Origin: Mesotaenium endlicherianum
Taxonomy: Eukaryota; Streptophyta; Zygnematophyceae; Zygnematales; Mesotaeniaceae
Assembly (NCBI GenBank): GCA_009602735.1
Contig: WELA01000374.1
Location: 17,976-41,319, forward strand
Length of the DNA stretch: 23,344 nucleotides
Direction of reading: 5' to 3'
Shown here piece by piece: positions 18,448 to 23,344 of this stretch. The translations under genes were made by a program, and so were the position numbers. The stretch's first letter is position 1. Each line of letters starts with the position of its first letter. The notes under the pieces were generated by a model. The model saw nothing but the letters and a program-made list of their open reading frames with translations. It had not been told where the DNA came from and did no database searches.

Positions 18448-19169
18448 TGAAATGAATCGACTTACCAAATAGGCGATTAACAATTAATAAAGATCTTTAT
18501 ATCAACAAGTAATCTTTATGGTATTTTTCGTTAACTGGTTTAACGGCAGAGGACAACACACTAGCAGTGAATAATACTCGTCAGTCAAATGAGAGTGAAC
18601 TAGCATCAATAATGCAAATCAGTAAACTCATACATAAGCAAGGTTAGAAGACAGTGCGTATCAATGGCTTCTCGCCCTTGGATTCAGATCTCTCTCAGTA
18701 AGCTGTACAAGAGAGTTGGCCTTGTTTCCGAATGCCGAACTCGAGAGCAATGCTTAGCGTATGTACATGGAATGAGTTTACTGTTCAACGGTCAGTGCGA
18801 TGGCACCGCCTACCCGGGAGTTAACCACGTTGGTAGGACCTCGGTTAACCAAATCCACCGCCATCTCCCATCATCCCGAATCGCCATCCATCATAGGGAT
18901 GTCATCTGGCCATTCATCTAGCATACCACACTTAGATGCATATCGAGGCAGTTCGCTGCTACCGAGTACGGAAGTCAGCTGGCTGTCAAAGAATGTGTCA
19001 GCAAGCTGACTTAAGGTGACCTCAGCCTGCCACTTCCGGCCAAGTCATTAAATTTATATTAAGTATAAAGTCCAGCAGACTGATTGTTAACTAAAGTTCA
19101 GCAGGCTGAACTTATTTAACTGTTATATTTAAATGAATATTATATCAACCAGTATACTGATTCATTACA
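18448..19169 (-). repeat. 3' LTR of the chromovirus
   Basis: On the minus strand the LTR starts TGTAATGAATC at 19169, directly after the polypurine tract AAGTTGGAGGGAT. On the plus strand the other end reads TGAAATGAATC at 18448, so the ends form an 11-bp inverted repeat with one mismatch and the canonical TG...CA. The end also coincides with the point where RT homology of the host element breaks off. U3 (high-coordinate side) contains several CAGC-NN-RCTG palindromes. The 5' LTR is not available for comparison, so the boundaries rest on these signals alone. Confidence 0.72.
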
Positions 19170-19170
19170 A

Positions 19171-19182
19171 TCCCTCCAACTT
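19171..19182 (-). promoter_or_regulatory. Polypurine tract (plus-strand primer) of the chromovirus
   Basis: AAGTTGGAGGGA on the minus strand lies immediately before the TG of the 3' LTR, as expected for the RNase H-resistant primer of second-strand synthesis. The identical motif occurs again at 21130-21141 and 21190-21201. Confidence 0.7.
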
Positions 19183-19254
19183 ATCATGTTGTCGCCTCGA
19201 CAACACTATCACTAATAACAGCGTGCTGTCCCTCTTAACCTCAGCCTGCTGCTT

Positions 19255-20337
19255 TTACGAGGGAGATGTCCCTGAGGTCCTATACTCAGGGGAGCCAGAC
19301 CTCCTCCTGTCTTGGGTTCTTCTGAAGCCTGTCAGAGAAGGGGATTCCGTGTAAGGACCCGGCGGAGAACGCAGTAACTGAGCTGTTTCCTCCTGCACAG
19401 TTTGCAACTGAAGGGAGGCAGCCTTCTCCTGGGCAGCCCTCAAACTGACCGGTACGTATACCGGCATCCCAGAAGGATGTTGCATGACATGAGCCAAGGG
19501 TACATGCCCTCTCTGCGAGGGAGATGCTGGCAGGCCTCTGGCTATCTCCCGAGCAGCCCTCCTGTCTGCCCTGTCTGACTGGGTCTCCTTGCCCGGAGAT
19601 GGGCTCTGTCCTCTGGCAGTCCCCAGCCAAGTGATATCCTCCTCTTGAGCGAGTTGCGGCGGGGCCCACCCCGTCTTCTCCCTTACAGGGGATGTGGCAG
19701 GTGTCAGGATCACGGCGAAGCTAGTGTCCTCCTCCTCGCCTTCCTCCTCGTCTTCCTCCGACTCCTCCTCCTCGCCGTCTCCGGGTTCCTCTAAGACTTC
19801 TGGGGTCTCTTCTGTCCGCTGCTCCAGCTCTTCCCGAGAAAAAGAATATCCTACTGACCTTCCCCTTTTGGGTGCTGGTGGGGGCTGCTGAGTCCGAACC
19901 GCATAGAGGTCCTTTTCCCCCTGCTTACTTGCCCATTTGGCATAAGCGTGCTTCCCTTTGGAGAATGACTCTCGGGCCCTGCTTCTGTCCCCCTGCATCT
20001 CTTGGCTCATGCAGTCTCTGACTCCATCCAATCTTGGGTCCCAAGCCGCAATGTGAGGGGGCAATACTATGTTCCCCTTTAGGTCTGTCAAGAAATCCTC
20101 ATCCGTCGCCCTGTCATTCTGCTGGTCCCTCATGTTGATGGTCATCCACCGCCAATCAGTGGGCTTTTGGAAGAAGGCCGCGTCTGTCTTTTTAAGAGTA
20201 CAAGGGTACCAGTGCCCTGCAAAGTCCAGCTGACTGGTTTCTCTGGCCCAGAATTTCCAGCTCCTCCTCTCCACCTCATTGTACATGGCCTTGAACCTGT
20301 TGTGGGGTGTTGAGTCCTTGAAGCTATCCGCGTCCAT
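19255..20337 (-). CDS. Extra ORF of the chromovirus, part 2 (unknown function)
   Basis: A 360-codon frame lies between pol and the 3' LTR, the position of env-like or additional ORFs in some plant LTR elements. It starts ATG in good context (CCCATGG). Residues 1-150 are mixed and Trp-rich in places (RRSWKFWARE, TDWRWMTINMRD). Residues about 165-215 are strongly acidic (EEEESEEDEEEGEEEDTS). The rest is Pro/Ser/Gln-rich and probably disordered. I see no zinc knuckle, protease, membrane segment or signal peptide, so there is no support for either Gag or Env. It overlaps the preceding ORF by about 196 bp in another frame. The two may be one gene broken by a single indel at about 20338-20355. Confidence 0.6.
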   Translation of the reverse strand: MDADSFKDSTPHNRFKAMYNEVERRSWKFWARETSQLDFAGHWYPCTLKKTDAAFFQKPTDWRWMTINMRDQQNDRATDEDFLTDLKGNIVLPPHIAAWDPRLDGVRDCMSQEMQGDRSRARESFSKGKHAYAKWASKQGEKDLYAVRTQQPPPAPKRGRSVGYSFSREELEQRTEETPEVLEEPGDGEEEESEEDEEEGEEEDTSFAVILTPATSPVREKTGWAPPQLAQEEDITWLGTARGQSPSPGKETQSDRADRRAAREIARGLPASPSQRGHVPLAHVMQHPSGMPVYVPVSLRAAQEKAASLQLQTVQEETAQLLRSPPGPYTESPSLTGFRRTQDRRRSGSPEYRTSGTSPS

Positions 20338-20936
20338 GGGATCATCCTGATGACCCTATCTGTCCCCCAGATACCTGGAATCGAGACAGCTCCTGCTTCG
20401 TTCACCTGGGCCATTGCCTTGGCCTCTCCGATGGTATATCCTACCATCCTGGCGTAATCGTGGTAGAGGAGGAGCCCTGTGCCGACCTCTATATACTTGT
20501 CAAAGTTTTCGGATGTCTCCCCTTCCTTCTGGAGGATTTCCTTCTGCGACTCACTGCGACTCCTCTGGGCATACTTGAAGGCCTCCTCCAGTAGATGAAA
20601 GCCCTTGCCCAGCACCGTGTAGCGGTAGCTGCTGATTCTCCTCTGTTCTTCTTCTTCAGCCTGCTGCTTCCGCTTCTCCTCAGCTTGTCTCTCCTCCTCT
20701 GCTNCCGCTTTCTTGGCCTCCTGCGCAGCTTTTCTATCCATTTCTTCCTGCCTCAATCTGGCCTGTTCCTCCTCCTCCTTCTTCTTCTGTGCCTCCCGCT
20801 GTTGTTGGAGTCGTTGTGATTCCCGAGCGGAGATGGAAGATGATTCGATGTCTACACGGAACTGCAAGTATTCTGCATGTGCCTCTTCCGCCCTTCTCTT
20901 CCTCTTGAGCTCCGACTTTTGAGTCATCCTGCTCAA
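20142..20936 (-). CDS. Extra ORF of the chromovirus, part 1: charged coiled-coil protein
   Basis: The frame starts MSRMTQKSELKRKRR. Residues 1-115 are very rich in Glu, Lys, Arg, Gln and Ala with heptad character, so a long coiled coil is likely; one codon contains an N (20704). Residues about 115-200 (SYRYTVLGKGFHLLEEAF to about IWGTDRVIRMI) look globular. Beyond about residue 200 the frame reads low-quality Pro/Arg/Thr sequence, and the sensible protein appears to continue in the frame of the next ORF from 20337. It is not recognised as any retroelement domain. It could be a captured host gene, an accessory structural protein, or gag displaced by rearrangement. Confidence 0.6.
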   Translation of the reverse strand: MSRMTQKSELKRKRRAEEAHAEYLQFRVDIESSSISARESQRLQQQREAQKKKEEEEQARLRQEEMDRKAAQEAKKAXAEEERQAEEKRKQQAEEEEQRRISSYRYTVLGKGFHLLEEAFKYAQRSRSESQKEILQKEGETSENFDKYIEVGTGLLLYHDYARMVGYTIGEAKAMAQVNEAGAVSIPGIWGTDRVIRMIPWTRIASRTQHPTTGSRPCTMRWRGGAGNSGPEKPVSWTLQGTGTLVLLKRQTRPSSKSPLIGGG

Positions 20937-21129
20937 TCATAAACACAATGCAGTTAGTGAAGTCGTGATATTTTGCCGCTACTGAGTGCCTTTGATGAAG
21001 AGGAACGCGATCGGGAGAGTTCCTANAGTGGAAAACCTGGTGTGAGCGAATATAATGAAAAATTGAGTTGGAGAGCAAGTGAGTGTGAGCGCAGGTTGAG
21101 TGGGTAATATGGTGATCAGAGAATACCAT

Positions 21130-21141
21130 TCCCTCCAACTT
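21130..21141 (-). promoter_or_regulatory. Second copy of the polypurine motif
   Basis: AAGTTGGAGGGA on the minus strand lies between the pol stop (21252) and the extra ORF, followed by ATGGTATTC. It is identical to the tract before the LTR. It could be an internal polypurine tract or the scar of an older LTR junction. Confidence 0.5.
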
Positions 21142-21189
21142 AAATTTAAAGGTGGGCTGCCTGTCACAACTGTCACTAACTGTCACATC

Positions 21190-21201
21190 TCCCTCCAACT
21201 T
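21190..21201 (-). promoter_or_regulatory. Third copy of the polypurine motif
   Basis: AAGTTGGAGGGA followed by GATGTGACAG on the minus strand, 50 bp downstream of the pol stop codon. Polypurine followed by TGTGACAG is how many chromovirus 3' LTRs begin, so this may once have been the pol-proximal LTR junction. Confidence 0.5.
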
Positions 21202-21251
21202 ATATGGAGACAGGACCTCCTGTCACCTTCCCGTGTCAACTGAAATGACTG

Positions 21252-22988
21252 TTAGGGAGGTGCCCCAGCCGCCCGAAGGTGGAACCGTTTCAACGCCCCT
21301 TTGGCATTGGTCAGCTGATCTTTAAATTCCCAAGTGTCCCCAGAGGCATCGTAACCCTTCCATCGGATGAGGTACTTCATGACATATTTAGACGATCGAC
21401 GGACCGAGCGAGCGTCTAAAATCTCATCGACCTCATATTCCTCAGGATCGCCGTCCCGGACAGCGGGGACCGGTCCCGGTTGGACAGGTAACCGACCTGT
21501 GAACAGTGTATCACCTTTGATGTATGGTTCCAGGAAGGAGACATTAAAGACCGGGTGACCCTTGTAGTCAGCTGACATGTTCAGTTTGTAAGCATTCTGA
21601 CCGACACGACGTACCACCGAATATGGACCGACCCAGACAGGGCCAAGCTTTTTCTTGACCACACCAGGGAGGTACAGGTGCTGAGAATGCAGTTTGACTA
21701 AATCCCCCTTGGAAAATGTCAGTTCCCGACGGTGTTGATTAGCGTATTTTTGTTGGTTTTCCTGGGCCTTGTTCAAGTTTCGTTGGACTTCTGACAGGGT
21801 GTCAGCAAACTCCTGAGTTAACTGGAGGGAGACCGGGTTGTCAATCCCTTCAGGGTGAGTTAAAGATTCCCCTAACACATCTAAAGGAGACTTAGGGACT
21901 CTACCCAGGCTGAGTTCAAAAGGAGTCTTGCCCGTTGACGCGTGCACCGCACTGTTGACCGCAAACTGAATTTGAGGAAACAAGTCATCCCAATTATCTT
22001 GTTTTTGGTTAATATATGCTCTTAGCACCTCCTGCAAAACTCGGTTAGTTCTTTCAGTCTGCCCATCAGTCTGAGGGTGGTTTGCTGTGCTGAGCAGCTG
22101 TTTGACTCCCATTAACCCCATTAAAGCTCTCCAGAACTTAGAGGTGAATTTTGAGTCTCTATCTGAGATGATATTAGAAGGTAGCCCATGTTGGCATACT
22201 ACATGGTTGTAGAATTGTCTTGCTGTTTCAAGTGCAGTTACTTTGACAGTTGTGGGGATGAAAATGACCATTTTTGTCAGTTTATCCACGACTACCAGTA
22301 TCGAATCATGCCCATTAGCAGTTCGTGGCAGTGTGACCACCCAGTCCATGGATATAGTTTCCCAGCGTCCAGCTGGGATGGGCAGTGGTTGCAAGAGACC
22401 TCCGGGTGGTGTGTGCCGAGACTTATTTCTCTGACACTGGTCACAGGACTTGACATATTTCAAGACCTCCCGGGGTAACTCCTCCCAATGATAATGTTTT
22501 GCCAATTTGCCAACAGTTTTGGCCTGCCCCAAATGTCCACCCAGGAGACTGTCATGCGCTTGACTCAGTAAGAGAGACCTTATTTCCAAGTTATTAGGAA
22601 TGACCAGCTTCAGCCTGCCTGAAGTGGTTTCAGTCACCCAGACCCCTCCCTTGAGCTTATACCCGAGTGCAGTAGCACGACACACACCAGTAGTGGGGCT
22701 GGGCTCAAATGTTGGGTCAGAAAGGTAGGCTTTCCTAAGTTGTTCAAGGAAGGACTTTTTCACCTTTAGTGAAGTGAGTGCACACAGGACTTTATCTACA
22801 GCATGCTGACTAAAGTTCCGTTCTTGCAAGTCAGGTCTTCTAGAGAGTGCATCAGCAGGATTCAACTTCCCTGGTTTGTAGTCGATCTGGACTTGGAACT
22901 GCTCCAGCATCTGGCTCCAGCGGTTCTCCCTCCTCGACAGCTTGGACTTCTTCTGAAAGTGGGTCAGAGCTAGATGATCTGTAATCAC
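21252..22988 (-). CDS. Chromovirus Pol fragment: RNase H end, integrase, chromodomain
   Basis: The uninterrupted 578-codon frame is the C-terminal part of a Ty3/gypsy polyprotein; the ATG at 22988 is internal, since RNase H sequence (QWRAYLHGKAF) continues in frame up to about 23020. Residues 1-52 are the end of RNase H (ITDHLAL ... NPADALSRRPD). H145, H152, C182 and C185 form the integrase HHCC zinc finger. D215 (SMDW), D276 (SDRD) and E312 (DGQTERTNR) form D-x60-D-x35-E. KLGPVWVGPY at about 447-456 is the GPY module. The chromodomain runs at about 518-570 (YEVDEILDAR, YLIRWKGYD, DTWEF). Integrase cuts target DNA and joins element ends, and the chromodomain targets histone-marked chromatin. 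All catalytic residues and the open frame are intact, which suggests a fairly young insertion even though the 5' part is cut. Confidence 0.95.
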   Translation of the reverse strand: MITDHLALTHFQKKSKLSRRENRWSQMLEQFQVQIDYKPGKLNPADALSRRPDLQERNFSQHAVDKVLCALTSLKVKKSFLEQLRKAYLSDPTFEPSPTTGVCRATALGYKLKGGVWVTETTSGRLKLVIPNNLEIRSLLLSQAHDSLLGGHLGQAKTVGKLAKHYHWEELPREVLKYVKSCDQCQRNKSRHTPPGGLLQPLPIPAGRWETISMDWVVTLPRTANGHDSILVVVDKLTKMVIFIPTTVKVTALETARQFYNHVVCQHGLPSNIISDRDSKFTSKFWRALMGLMGVKQLLSTANHPQTDGQTERTNRVLQEVLRAYINQKQDNWDDLFPQIQFAVNSAVHASTGKTPFELSLGRVPKSPLDVLGESLTHPEGIDNPVSLQLTQEFADTLSEVQRNLNKAQENQQKYANQHRRELTFSKGDLVKLHSQHLYLPGVVKKKLGPVWVGPYSVVRRVGQNAYKLNMSADYKGHPVFNVSFLEPYIKGDTLFTGRLPVQPGPVPAVRDGDPEEYEVDEILDARSVRRSSKYVMKYLIRWKGYDASGDTWEFKDQLTNAKGALKRFHLRAAGAPP

Positions 22989-23022
22989 CTTAAAGGCTTT
23001 ACCATGTAAGTATGCTCTCCAC

Positions 23023-23274
23023 TGTTTGTGTAGTGAAACAGATAGATAAAGTACTTAGTATAACAGAATACTTTATCTATTCAAGACATGGATCTTTGAA
23101 CACAAGTGGTAGCTTCTTGAAAGAGAGATGGCTTCTTGAAAGTTAATATATTTCTGGATTTTGGCAAGTACAAGGGTGATTCTGGAATGTCTTTCTATGT
23201 TCTAGCTCTTGTTTATATACTTGCTACATAAGTAATTTCTAGGAAGGTGTATGTTGATGTGTTGGCACCCAACA
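23023..23274 (-). mobile_element. Probable Copia-type LTR interrupting the chromovirus RNase H region
   Basis: On the minus strand TGTTGGGTGCCAACACATC starts at 23274, with the 10-bp inverted repeat GATGTGTTGG/CCAACACATC and a purine-rich GGTGG...TTTTGGGATG just before it, as in many plant Copia 3' LTRs. A TATATAAAC box follows about 60 bp downstream. RNase H coding sequence resumes after ...CACAAACA at about 23022. Upstream of 23274 there is no RNase H homology, so this would be the 3' LTR of a Copia element whose body lies outside the window. The low-coordinate end is set by the loss of RNase H similarity and a terminal CA; no target duplication can be checked. Confidence 0.5.
23042..23080. 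repeat. Perfect 12-bp inverted repeat (hairpin)
   Basis: ATAGATAAAGTA (23042-23053) and its complement TACTTTATCTAT (23069-23080) are separated by 15 bp. They lie in the low-coordinate end (R/U5 side in minus sense) of the probable Copia LTR. It could be an RNA hairpin of the LTR transcript or a small foldback insertion. Confidence 0.8.
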
Positions 23275-23344
23275 CATCCCAAAACTTGCCACCTCTTTCT
23301 AGAATAATGTACACATGTCCTTTTGACCTAAAAATGGCACATCT

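Larger units (their letters stand above)
18448..23344 (-). mobile_element. Chromovirus (Ty3/gypsy with chromodomain), 3' part, nested in the DIRS-like element
   Basis: From its 3' end (low coordinate) the element comprises a 722-bp LTR (18448-19169), a polypurine tract, an extra ORF in two frames (20936-19255), two more copies of the polypurine motif, and a pol fragment with the end of RNase H, integrase, GPY and chromodomain (22988-21252, extendable to about 23022). Gag, protease, RT and the 5' LTR are not in the window. The LTR starts exactly where the DIRS-like RT reading frame stops. A Copia-type LTR seems inserted near 23023-23274, so the true upper limit in the window is uncertain. Confidence 0.8.

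Noticed and set aside
18448..19169. Independent DNA transposon with 11-bp inverted ends
   Set aside because: The ends do match as inverted repeats, but the adjacent polypurine tract and retroelement ORFs on the minus strand fit an LTR better, and no target duplication flanks the 722-bp unit.
19694..19891. Ser-rich 65-aa plus-strand frame (and similar frames at 20595-20922)
   Set aside because: These are antisense shadows of the acidic and coiled-coil parts of the minus-strand extra ORF.

Overview
The window looks like nuclear DNA of a land plant or a close streptophyte relative. It carries a plant-specific class I LOB-domain gene, a plant-type organellar 3-hydroxyisobutyrate dehydrogenase-like gene with many introns, GT-AG introns throughout, and nested LTR retrotransposons including a chromodomain Ty3/gypsy element. 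One run of 189 N and two single N show it is draft assembly. The species cannot be fixed from the sequence. A DIRS-like retroelement relic and the GC-rich, microsatellite-laden introns would fit a non-seed plant or charophyte better than a typical angiosperm, but that is only an inference.

Layout. (1) 1-1260, plus strand: last two exons of a GT90 (CAP10/rumi-like) glycosyltransferase gene whose 5' part lies outside the window. (2) 1261-2586: AT-rich intergenic DNA between two convergent genes, with a perfect 22-bp tandem duplication. (3) 2587-4172, minus: complete three-exon class I LBD transcription factor gene (156 aa). (4) 4173-6745: intergenic DNA with a 10-bp minisatellite. (5) 6746-13729, minus: a 3-hydroxyisobutyrate dehydrogenase-like gene rebuilt here as nine visible exons, all phase-compatible; one more small exon is missing and probably lies inside the N gap. 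Its introns are full of CA/TG, GA, CTCC and other simple repeats. (6) 13730-16618: intergenic, with a PIF/Harbinger(Tourist)-type non-autonomous element at 15390-16011 flanked by TAA duplications. (7) 16619-18447, plus: decayed DIRS-like retroelement (gag with CCHC knuckle, start of reverse transcriptase), cut off at the first catalytic RT motif. (8) 18448 to the end, minus: a chromovirus inserted into the DIRS-like RT. It shows a 3' LTR, a two-part extra ORF of unknown function between pol and the LTR, three copies of a polypurine motif, and an integrase-chromodomain pol fragment. A Copia-type LTR appears to interrupt its RNase H region at about 23023-23274.

The three host genes have no obvious shared pathway: a secretory-pathway glycosyltransferase, a developmental transcription factor and an organellar dehydrogenase. 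The most interesting parts are the unrecognised extra ORF of the chromovirus, the DIRS-like relic in a plant-type genome, the complementary CA/TG tracts around HIBADH exons 7 and 8, and a degenerate exon-9-like fragment inside intron 1 of the same gene.
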